From: Amblyornis subalaris
Lineage: Eukaryota > Chordata > Aves > Passeriformes > Ptilonorhynchidae
DNA: 64,000 nt
Direction of reading: 5' to 3'
NCBI GenBank assembly: GCA_018881555.1
Contig: JACAXG010000201.1
Location: forward strand, 450,511-514,510
Shown here: piece by piece, positions 36,801 through 48,800 of the stretch
Layout of the letters: every line of letters begins with the position of its first letter
Numbering within the stretch: position 1 is the stretch's first letter
Made by a program: the position numbers and the translations under genes
The notes under the pieces: model-generated
The model's input: the letters and a program-made list of their open reading frames with translations, nothing else
Databases searched by the model: none
Told to the model about the DNA's origin: nothing

Positions 36801-39800
36801 TGCCAAACTCTCCTATTTGAGATGGGAGAAGCTCAACTGCCACGAGTGGAACAGAAGGAGCACCCCTGACCCCAGAGGTGAGCNAGGTCTGCGTTCTCCC
36901 AGCACGACCCCCCTTCCCCATACCCTGTGCCTGTGGAGGGACCCTGGCCAGCGTGNCCGGGGAATCCTTCAGGGTCCTGAGCTCCGATGGGGAGAGCTCC
37001 AGCTCCCGGATGGGCCCGCGGGGCAGGAATGGCGCCAGGATGGTCCCAGGGGACTGCTCAATGCCCAGGTTCCGCAGGTAGATCTGGGAAAACAAGGAAC
37101 CAGCAACACTTACAGGATGCCAGGGGCTTCTGAGGTTGCAGAATTTGCTCCAGCACTGGAAAGTGCAGGANTGAGAACTCGGATACTTCAGAGAGGTCGG
37201 TGAACTTCAGCCTCACCCGCTTGAATTCCACTTCCCAGCNGGAAGGAGAACACAAAGGTTTGGTTTACAAACCTTCTCCCTCCCCAAACCCTGCACAGAA
37301 AACACTGGCAGACTTGGGAATTCAAGCCAGGCAGCAGGGAAGCTCCTCATTTTTTAGGACAAGTTTGTTCAAGGCAAACAGTTGGGAACACTTCTGTCAG
37401 AGCTGGTTTATGTACAGACAAAAACACCAGCCAAAATTTTCCTTGACTTAATCGCCTGTAAGGGCAAATTAATTTCAACTCATCCACACTATGCCCTAAA
37501 CTAGCCAAGAAAATGAAATAAATTACCTTACACATNACAGCCAACTCCATTTCCTGTGATTTCATTATAAACTTGCATATTAACAGCCAGAAAAGTGACC
37601 TAATCTCCTTCACCCTGTCAGTGATTTATGGGAGCAGAATTCCTCAGAACTAGGCTGGGGAATGTGTAACTGCAGTCAGGAGTAGAAGTCAGCTTTCTAT
37701 CTCATGGATTTCATTTCAAACACGCCCCCTACAATATTTCTATTTGTTTCACCACGTATTTGCAAAGACAACAGAGTGACAAGAGCTTCTCCAGCACAGT
37801 CCCAAAGACCTGCTGACTCTGGGAGTCATCCTGTGAGAGGAGCAGCCTCTCNCTCAGAGCATAACTCCATGTTTGTCATTACCATAAATCTGCATCTCAT
37901 TGCTCTACCACTCAGCAGCTGTTAGTGCACTCAACATGGCTGCACAGTGCTCTGCACTCCCTCAGCCACCCCAGAACAGGGAGGAGACCTGGATTAGCCA
38001 CATGGGATAGGAAGGAGAGAAGGTAGGAAGAGGCTGTGAACATCCTTTATGAGGAACAGATCAAGAACTCAGAATTCAGGCCTTAGAAACCGAAACAAAG
38101 TGAACAAGCAAAANGAGTATTTCTAGAAAAAAAGGCAATTTCATTTCCAAGGAGTTGTGNTGGTTTTGCTATCACTGCAGAGCTGGGGGTGGGTGGAGTT
38201 CAGCTCTCCTGCTCTCCCTACTCAGCACTTGAATCAAGACAAGGAGCCTTTTCCATATCCAACCCTTTCTTTGTCCATGTTAAATATTACCTAAAAGTTA
38301 TTTTTTCCACCTCTNTTTAAGATAAGCTGAACGAATTTCATGGATGAAATTCACCTGTAGCACAGCCCAGTGTAAAACCATTTATTTTGGCTGTAGTGAT
38401 TAGATCCTGTCCTAAAAGAGCAGTGGGGGAAAATGGAAAAGTGAAAAACAAATGGAAAACTCTGAAAAGCAAATACTCCGAAAAATGAATGGAAAACAAA
38501 AATGATAATGGAATAAAGGGATAACCAACTGGAAAAAAAAGGGTAGCTGGAAGAAGAACGGGTAAGTGGAAGCAGAGTTTAAATTAGAGCCAAACTTACT
38601 GGGATCCTTTCTTCAATGTTAAACTCTTCCTTCTGTGGAGTCTCCAGCGGTGCTCCAGGGGGGATGAGGTTGTCGCCTCCTGCACTGGGGCAGTGCCTGG
38701 ACAGCACCAGGGAGCTCCCAGCAGAGCCCAGGGCCCCCTGACTCNCCCCAGAACCACCAGGGACATTCAAACTATCCGGGGAAATGGCTCCCAACTTGTC
38801 CACGATGGCGTGACCAGTGGGAATGCTGAGGTTGAGGGATTGACATTCCTGAGCATCACAATCCTTGTGCTCATCAGCTGGGGAGTTTCCATCGTTTTTA
38901 AGGAGCTGAGCAACACTGGAATCNAAGATATTTGGGGCTGAGCTTCGTCTTCTATTACCACTTTCCACACCTTCAGCACCAGATCCAGAAAGAACCCTTT
39001 TTACNGTGGAGCCTCCTAAACTGCTGTCAAATCCTCCTAAAACAGGACTCTTTTCTCCTGGAGGCTGCAGTGCCTCTGTGGGGTGTGCTGCTGGAATAAC
39101 TCCAGCCAAGGACCTGCTCCTGCTGGACACATTCACGGCGTTGTCAGACTGAGATCTGGTCAGAGGGCAGGCGAGCAGGAAGTTTTTGTCAGGGAAATGC
39201 AAACTTCCCAGAGAACCTGTCTCTCCCGAGGCAGCAGCAGCTGCAGCACAACCCTTGGGATCTCTACTGCTTGTCTGTATTGCTAAAATACTGCTTGAAG
39301 CACTGGCAGCTGCACTGNAGGCTTTCCTTCCAGGAGGAAATCCCCCTGGGACACCTGAGCTCATGGCACCGGGCACCTCCTCTGGCTGGCTCACGTTCCA
39401 AGCTCCCACCTTCTCCATGAAACTCAGCGATGGCAGGGACTGAATCCTTCCAGTGTGGGGGCATTTCAGCTTTANGGACTCCAAATGTTCAGAGTTTTCT
39501 TTCGGAGCGCTCTGGGGTGGATGTTGCTCCCCAAGGGATGCAGGGGTACAGGCAGGGGAGTTCCCTGAGGTTTCTTCGTTTGAACAGGAAGGAGAGGCCC
39601 GAAGATCCGACAGGATCACCTGGACACCAAGTTCTTCTGCCTTAGCAGTTTTCTTGAGAAATATCCCAGGAGTAGACTGAAATTTGGGATGAGCCAAGTG
39701 CACAGAGAATGAGCCATCACCTACCAGGTTAAAGGAAGGGGAAATGTCTGTGACTTTATGTCCCCTTTCTATGGAAAGGTCTGAACCAGTCAATTCATTC

Positions 39801-42800
39801 CTGCTTCCCCCAGGCTCTGCTCCCCGCGGGGAATCCTCGGTGCACGGAGGTGTCTCCACGGCAGTCACCTCTGGCTGTTCAGGTGCACAGTCCCTGGTGC
39901 CTGTCACAGCAGGGACAGACTCCTCTCTCCCAAATCTCCCTGATGGCTGCTTCTGATGACCATTCAGGAAAGCTCCCTGGAGTTCCTCAGGAACAGCCAC
40001 GAACCTCAAGCTTTGGGAGCCGTTTAAATCCGCTCCATATTCCTTTNACTTTCCTTTGCCTGGTTCAGTTGTTGTTGCACAAAGAACATCTCGAGCACCC
40101 GAGTTTTTAGAATGGCCTTTCCTCAGGCCATCAGATAAATTATTTGACAAATCAAGCCCAGGGACCTTCCTCCCTTTTTCCTGCTTCTCCAGGAGCATTT
40201 TTACNTTTTCCTCCTGCATCCCCCTTTCACTTTTCTCTGAGATTTTGGTCAGTGCTGTTTTATAGGAGGAGTTTCCCGAGGATGACAACTCCTCCTGCCT
40301 TGGGGACTCCTTGCCCTTCTCTGCAAGCTCCAGCCCAGCAGCTGGGACATCACTGCCACGNGAGAAGTGTCCATCTTTCCCAGACCAGCTCCAGGCCTGC
40401 TTTGGAAGGGAAGCTCCCAATTTCAGCCCATTTTCCAGCACCTCCTCTGGAGAGGAGTTTCCTGGATCCTCCCTGGTCTGGGGAATTGGTGCCTCCTGGT
40501 CAGTGCCACCGNCACAGTCTCCATTTCCCTCCTGGCCCCCCAGGAGTTGTCCAGACAAGGAGCTTTGGGAAGGCAAAGCACCACCAGCACGGGCAGTNCC
40601 AGGATCCGCGCGTCCAAGGGCATGGGAATGCTGGGATGATGTGCAGAGCTCACTGGGAGCACCACGGGGAGGGCCTGGCTCCCTCAGGGATGCAGCTCCA
40701 TGGACGTGGGAAGGCTCTGAACACTCCAGGGATGCTCCAGAAACATCAGGGACTCCTCTGCAAGGGGCGAGAAAAGTGAATTTCTGATCATATCTTCTAT
40801 TTCAGCATCCCTGGTTTAATATCAGAGGTAAAGAACTTCAGGTAACACCTGGGGTGTAGCACCAGTCACACAAACACACATAAATACACATCAATACATC
40901 CCCTAAANGGCCAAAACTTGAAGGAATGCAAAGAAATACCAAAAATCTATAAAATAAAGGCTTGATAATACCACTATAATAATATTCATTCCTACTTAGT
41001 ATGGCAGTATTTTTCAAGCTATTTAGGACTGAAATATTTTTTACTAACAGGTGGTTATTAGTTAAATAAATAAATAAAATTAGCCAAGTAAAATATACAG
41101 AATGTGCTGACACATATATCAACTTGCACGTGACTTTTTAAATATAAATCACCTACTCCACTTTCATTTTATCAATTATTTTTTTAAAGGATATAAAAGC
41201 AGCCAGGTCTCAGATAAGGAACAAATTCCTACAAAGTTCTAATGCTTGTACTGGGGAATTTTTAGTTGTTATTTTATGTCAAAAATACCCTCAAACCCCA
41301 ATAAATATTACTGCATGCAAGTGGAGCACCTTGAAATGAAGGTGATAAAGACTTTTACTAAAACAGCTGTTTCTTTATGCATTTGAAATCCAAGTATGCA
41401 TTTTAACTTACACACATTTAAATTACAGAAACTATTCCAGCATCCACAAACCACAACATCACCCCATGCGTGCNTTTACTCCTCTAAATACAAACATCTG
41501 ATTTTTGTCCCCAAAATCTCATTAACTTCACTCCAGAGTCTAAGAAAGCTACAGAGATGTTGAAGAGGGTGGAGTTCCTCATTTTCCCATTTGCTTTAGG
41601 TGCAGTAGGAAGCTGTCTGAGAAGTNGGAGTTCCTAATTTTCCCTTGTTCCAATACTTTTGAAGTCAAATCCAAGAGGTGCCTTCTCTGCACACCCTCCC
41701 AAAGCGGTGCAAACCCCCCACTTCTGTGGCCATAAACTGCCATTATCCAATTATCCAACGCAGGATCACCCAGGGGAAAGGCTGGTGCTGTGCCGTGGCA
41801 CCAGTAACCGCGCCCCACCTCAAGGGAAGGAAATCCATCCGGGATCCCTGCAGGAGCGTCAGGTCCGGGAGCGTCGGGCACCGCGCGGGGCTCAGGAGCA
41901 GGGGCAGGCAGGGGGAGATTCTGCTCTCCTGGACATCTGTGAGACACAACAACAACAAACACTGCTCTGACACTGCCCAGCACCGCTGCACATCCCCAAA
42001 GATCCCCGCTGCACATCCCCAAAGATCCCCACTGCACATTCCCAAAGATCCCCGCTGCACATCCCCAAAGATCCCCGCTGCACATCCCCAAAGATCCCCG
42101 CTGCACATCCCCAAAGATCCCCGCTGCACATCCCCAAAGATCCCCGCTGCACAACCCCAAAGATCCCTGCTGCACATTCCCAAAGATCCCCGCTGCACAT
42201 CCCCAAAGATCCCCGCTGCACATCCCCAAAGATCCCCGCTGCACTTCCCCAAAGATCCCCGCTGCACATTCCCAAAGATCCCCGCTGCACATTCCCAAAG
42301 ATCCCCGCTGCACAACCCCAAAGATCCCCGCTGCACGTCCCCAAAGATCCCCTCTGCACGTCCCCAAAGATCCCTGCTGCACATTCCCAAAGATCCCCTC
42401 TGCACATCCCCAAAGATCCCCGCTGCACATTCCCAAAGATCCCCGCTGCAGCGGGCCAGGGAATCCCAGCCCTTGAGCTCCTCAGGTACCACACTCAGCT
42501 TTCTCAGCCCCTATCAAATCCAGGTCTCCAACCACTCCTGGCACTGCCATGCCCAACTTACCTAAACTTCCTAAACATCCCCATCCTGTCCCAGCCCCGG
42601 GCAGCACCTCCCCTCCTGACTTCCAGGAGCAAGGTCCACAGGGCTTCTACCCCATCACCTTTTACTACTTTAAAAACCAAGGATCCATCTGCTGCCTTCC
42701 CTAGTCTCCATTGTTCCCTAAATTCTGATTCCAGCAAAGGCTGCATAGCATTTTCTTCTTTAGGGATTCAAGATAAAAGAGTAATAATCAAACTTAGTCA

Positions 42801-45800
42801 TCACTGTCTATTACTGTAGCAATAAATTTTAGTTTCTATCCTATATTCATTTGCTCTTCAGGGTACTTGGGATTTTTCTTTTCCAGTTCACTGCTTACAA
42901 AAACAAATGGAAATGGTTCATACCACAAGAATGAAAACAACTATCACATATATATAGGCTTCTCCAGCCCAACCACATCACCTGACAAGGGGCAGCCAAC
43001 CACAGAAGCCAACCTGGCTTATTAATTTTTAATTTAATACTTCCAATTAACATTNTTTTAATTACTTTAGAACACTAGGTAGTGAGAGGATAATTACACA
43101 GATAGAAATAATTGAATTTGCAATACCAAATATGATTAAAATGCTTTTCTGGAAGTTTAAAGAAAGGGAATGAGAAGTAGCTTNAAAAAATAGGCCTAAA
43201 TAGCTACTCCTGAGTGATGTGACAGGAGGAGGGATTCCAAAGGGTTCAATCTAGACTGGAGAGCAAAGCTGAATGACAAAATTAATTATGACACACATGG
43301 AAGTGTAAAAAAGGAGAGGAGAAAATGGCAGCATCAGCACAGAGGCAGCAGAGCCAAGAAATGAAGGACCAANGTCAGGGATAACTCATTTATAACACAA
43401 CAGCTCCTCAGGGCTCTGTGCTATCAAAGGGCACAACAAAACTGGGGTTTCATGCACCCCTGACGGGGAATGATGGGATTTGGGCAATGTTGGGATTTTA
43501 GCACACTCTGAATCCTGATTTCAAATCAGGGAACAGGAGACTGAGCTGATTCCCTGTAATCTCCTTCACATCTATCTCAAACACAGAGAGAACAAAGAGC
43601 TTTGTGTTCAGTGCTGGGCCTGATGGAGCCTGGACATCACATTCCTTATTCCCAACAATTAACTGTATTTCCAGTGCAGTTGTTCCATTCAGTGCACATT
43701 TACTCATAGAATTTTTTGCTGTTATGCTTGAAAACACTGAGCAGATTAATTTGGATACAGAATTGCATTAAAGATGTAAAAATATGTATTTTAAGAAACA
43801 TTAAGCAGGTTGGAATCTAANCTCTCTTAGCTCTGTTAGATGAACNTTTTCCCCTCCCAAATCTTGTTTTCTATTTAAAATGGTATTAGTGAACAAATAA
43901 TATTAATTGCAGTTATCAAATCAGACTTGTCAGCTCCCATCATGACACACTTCATGTTGCAGAACTGGCACATTATTTTTAGTCATACAAGAGAAGAGGA
44001 AAACAAGCTTTCCTCATTTTCAGCTTAACTTCCCCACTTTGAATGGCAATGTATTTTCAAGCCAAACCGAAAATCAGGAGTGGTTAAAGAAAAGGTTTTT
44101 CCGCACAATAAAAACTGGGTGTGCTTGGGAAATCAAGAAACAAAGAGGACTAAGGGAGGGAACACAAAATAATTGGGAAAAAAAGCTGTCAAAAATGGAT
44201 GTTGCCAAACAATCTTTTCTACACATAGATTAATAAAGTAAATGTGCATATACACATATACACACACCCCCCATAAATCACAACATTTGGCTGGTAAATC
44301 AATGCTTTCAAGATCTATTATAGCAACAAAAATGCAGGTGCCTCTCAACATTTNTATTAAGAAACTCAAACAGATGAAAAAGTGATTGAACATTCTCCAA
44401 GCAGAGCCATAAACAGGAAACCCTCACTGCACTGAGCCCCTTCAAGAGCCAGTCTTGTTCCTGCCCATGGAACTCCAGAAAGCCCAAAATTCCTGCAGAG
44501 AAGCTCACGGATGAGGCAGATATTGCCAAGCAATAAAAANCTCAGCACACAGCCCTTGCACACAGGGCAGGGAATGCAGGGAAGTGTCCAAGGCCAGGCT
44601 GGACAGGGCTTGGAGCATCNTGNGATAGTGGAAGGTGTCCCTGCCCANGGCAGGGGTGGCACTGGANGGGCTTTAAGATCCCATCCAACCCAAACCATTC
44701 CATGATTCTACTATGAAATGGCATTTGCAGGTTCTGGTGACCATAATTCCCTATTTGAAAATACCTCAGGAGGATCAGGCAGCCAAAAGATTGAAGAAAC
44801 GCGTTCCTCATCCCAAGAGCCTCCTGGAATTAAATCTGCTCAGTGTGATCAGGAGAGGATTAAAGGTGCCTTGGTTACATTCGTATGGACGTGGGCAGAA
44901 CAGAAACTTGGTCATTCAGAGCATTTCAGGTCAGATGTAACAAGACACCAGNGCAAAAACCCAGAGCTCTGCAAACCTGGGGGACACATCAGCACCTGGG
45001 GGACAANGCACACCCCTGAGTGCATTAGCATGGCAAATCCAGCTCTCTACAAAACCTGGCATCCAGTTCAGATGGACCATCCATGGATTCCACAGTTATC
45101 CGAGCAGCACTGATGAGTCTTGCTCCAATTATATCAGGAAAATTATACTGGGAAAAAATTCNTCCCTGTGAGGGTAGGGAGACCCTGGCACAGGCTGCCC
45201 AGAGAAGCTGTGGCTGCCCCTGGATCCCTGGNAGTGTCCAAGGCCAGGNTGGACGGGGCTTGGAGCACCCTGGGATAGTGGAAGGTGTCCCTGCCCATGG
45301 CAGGGGGTGGGATGGGATGAGCTTTAAGGTCCTTCCAACCCAAATAATCCCCAACTCCACCATCACCCTTCAGTCAGAACAGCCTGACCCTACTCCCACA
45401 GCAGGTTTAGCAGAGGGAATGCAGCAGGAACAAGGAGAACAAGGAAAAAATCACTCCTCCTTTTCAGTACCAGCCTCCAGCTGACCAAACACACCGCAGA
45501 GCTGGCCCCTCGCACCGAGATCCCTCACTTGCTCCCTGGCTTCTCCCAGGAGCGCTCCGGTTTTGCGGAGTGGCAGGAATCTGCCTCAGGCTCACAGCTC
45601 CCACCTTCCCCAGAGGATGCCACTCCAGGGAACTGTGGTGGTGAGCACTGACTTGAAGCAGCAGATGACTGACAAGGCCAGGAGAGAAGAGTGAGGAAAA
45701 AAGGGAACAGGAAGGAAAAGGAAGAGAGAGAAAAGTTGAGATTCGCTGCAGCCACATTGGCCATGGAAATCCACTCTTCCAGCCTGTTCCCTACAGCAGC

Positions 45801-48800
45801 CTGCAGTGTAGATGCACCTCATGGAGCTCAATGGATGTCATTTAACAGGGGCTACAAACCCATTTTAATTGGACATACAAACCCCAAATGCAGCCATGTC
45901 CCATGTCCTACCCCTTCAGCTCCTTTACATCTCCCAGCATACAAACTTCCTGTTCGGCAGTCACTTGCTTTCCCCCACAGGCAGCAGATCCTGCTGGCAC
46001 ATTTGGGATGCTCAGGAAAGATCCTGCTGGCACATTCGGGATGCTGAGGATGATTTAGGGCTCGGGTTTGAGGAGGGGAGCAGGTGCTCAGGGCTGAAAG
46101 CAGCGAGTGACGTCAGTCCCACACTCCCNGAGCATCTCGTGTCAAAACAGGGATTTTTCCTGCTGTCACTCTGAAGGTCAAAAGCTTCCTCAGTCGAGTT
46201 CACTGAGCAGGCAAAGCTGGGCCTGTTACTTTATCTCCCAGCCTGCTGACAACTCTGAATGCCACAGTCAAGCTGCCATTTGGGGGGGGATAAAAAAGGA
46301 AGGCAAAACAAAAACAAAGCCTTGGCTTTGTCAAGCTGTTCCACAGCGGAGCAGGAGCATTTCAGTACAACTGTCATTGTCATCCCTCCCCTCCTGACAT
46401 TACATCCAAGACTCTTTTTGAAGAGGAGAAGAAGAAATAAGTGAGTATTCCAGCTATGTCTTCCTTCCCTCTCACCTTTCCTCCCGCATCTGGAAACTCA
46501 ATGCACACACAAAAAGCCTGAGCCTGGCACATCTCTAGAGAGCAACAGATAAAATGCAGCAGTGGAAGGATTCTCACATCTTTTATCATATTGAAGAGCC
46601 TTGTGCTTTTTCCTTAATTCCAGTTGCACTGGAAACACAAACCTTGACAAATAACAGGAAGTTTTTCTTGCTTAAATGGTTTCCAGTTCTGCAAATAATA
46701 ATGGGGAAAAAGGGCTGTAAAATACATGAAACACAACAATCCTGCCCAGAGGATGTGGGCAAGGACAGAGCCTGACTAACCTTCCATGTCCTCCCACTGT
46801 CTAATGTCTGTCCTACATGGCCAAACAAAAATGGGGGATTTATTCACTATTAACCAACTCCCTGTGATGCACACACAGCTTTTCATACTAAGCTGCCTGC
46901 AGACCCAAATCTGAAATATCTAAGAATGGTTTTCATTTCTTAAAGGAGAAAAACTCTTCAAAAACGTCTCCCAAGTAGTTCCAAGGGCAGAGCAGCCAGC
47001 AATTAATTGACTGTGTGAATGAGCTCAGCCATAACCAGCCTGGCTGCCTGTGCTGTCATACAGAACAGGACCTCACTTCATGTTCCCCTGTCTCTCACTG
47101 TCTGCCTGTGTCAAACAAATCAATCAACAGNTCAAACAGAAATTTTTTGAACCAGATAATCCAAGCTACCAAAACCCAATTTAATATTTGAAGTAAATGC
47201 AACAGGAGACACCAGGAATAGTTGTGGCCATCAGGGTGAGACCTCCAGCAGGAGGGACTAAGCCTTGGGCCTCACAGGGTTTGGCATGAACCAAAATCTC
47301 CAGATCTAGATCCATATAAGATGTTCTGTCTCCTCTTACAGGCTCCTTCACAAAGGATGGAGCAAAATCATCACAAAAACTGAGGAAAATGACCAATTTT
47401 CCACATTATAATAAAAGCCAAACTCTTAAACCCTCAGGAGCTGCTATGAGGCAATTCCCAAGGCAATTTCAACTCCATCCCCTTCAGAGGTGGTTTAGCT
47501 TCCAAACAGCAAGATTACCCAGGTAATGGCAAATTGCAGCTGAACCTGCAGTTAACTATAAGCAAAGAAGGTTTATTTTAAAATATCACCATCATGTTAT
47601 TTGCCTCTTAATAATGTTGTTTGTTGGTGGAAAAACACCACTGGTACAGCGAAAGCAGCTTTAGAGGCAGCTTTGTTCAGCAGTTTCAGTTACATCCTGG
47701 AAAAGTGAGTCACAGATGTAATAACCTGATGGGCAGGGTAACTCTTCATTTGGCAGAGGGATCAATGCAAAAAGAACCACTCTGGACTTAGGAACAACAT
47801 TTTTAAGTTGTTTTTCCAAGGAGGTGGAGTCACCACCAGATTTATCAGAATACTCTGACTCCACGTGAAAATGGATGTAACCAAGAAACCATACAGGTGA
47901 AATATTAAATCTTGGAATTTCTAAACCAATCTTTAACTGAACTGTTGGGATTAGATGTGAAAAGGAGCAATAGAGGCACTGAGCTTTGCTGAAGTCAAGT
48001 CTTAGAACTGGAAAACATCAGTAGCAGAAATATAAACTGCAGCCAAAGCCAAGTGGTAGCAATGAGGACTAAAAGTCACAGAATCATGGAATGGTGTGGG
48101 TTGGAAGAGATTTGAAAGACATCTCATTCCATCCCCTGCCATGGCCAGGGACACCTTCCACCATCCCAGTGTGCTCCAAGCCCCGTCCAACCTGGCCTTG
48201 GACACTCCTAGAGATGGAAGCTGTGCTCAGGTTTGTTATTAATTCCACAGGAAAACAAGACTGAAGTTTACCTGAGACAAGAGTAACCTGTTCACTGTTA
48301 GAANGTCCAGGGAAAGCACACAAACCCTCCCTCTCATCTTTGGGCTCTGACAATAAAATTACACCAAATGCATTTTATAAACCTCATTTCTCACTAGAAT
48401 AAAGCCGAATCAGTAAAATATTAATTGTGTAGCACTTCAANGAAAGGCCCTTTGAACATACCCAGCAGCAAGGCAGGGGCTGGATCTCCAGGAGAAGCTC
48501 TCCCAGATGCTCCTGCTGAAGGCAGCAGCCCTTCCTCCAGNGTAGGGAATTCTGACAGGTCATTCCTCCCACAGCTCAGGCCCAGCCTGGTCTCCAGGGC
48601 AGCACTGAGACAGCTGCTGTCCACTTCTGCTGGGAGTCGGAACCACGGCTCCGTTCCCTACGGAAACAAAACTGCTCCAGCATCATGGAAGTTTTGTAAG
48701 ACTGAAACGATGCAATTATTGATCCTAAATTGTACTTCCTATACAAATACTCAGCTCTGAATGTGGAAGAATTATGATACATTAGTAACAGCAGGGAAGT

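Larger units (their letters stand above)
35326..36923 (-). other. ALMS1: ALMS1 intron 7
   Basis: Contains two CR1 fragments of different subfamilies in opposite orientation (35560-35800 and 35893-36085). The remainder, 36090-36900, shows no recognisable feature apart from a doubtful degraded CR1 end near 36235. Confidence 0.6.
41937..48461 (-). other. ALMS1: ALMS1 intron 4
   Basis: The largest intron here. It holds CR1 fragments at 44576-44712, 45150-45362 and 48076-48218, a two-copy duplication near 46000, and the 23-bp minisatellite at its 3' end. AT-rich stretches 42550-44570 and 46100-48070 show nothing recognisable. Confidence 0.6.

Noticed and set aside
41984..42450. Possible CRISPR-like array (regular short repeats)
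   Set aside because: Units are head-to-tail without spacers, in a vertebrate intron; it is a minisatellite.
41678..42565. Plus-strand open frame of 295 codons with repeated [16 protein letters not shown] units
   Set aside because: It is a by-product of the 23-bp minisatellite, which happens to lack stops in several frames; no splice or start context and no family match.
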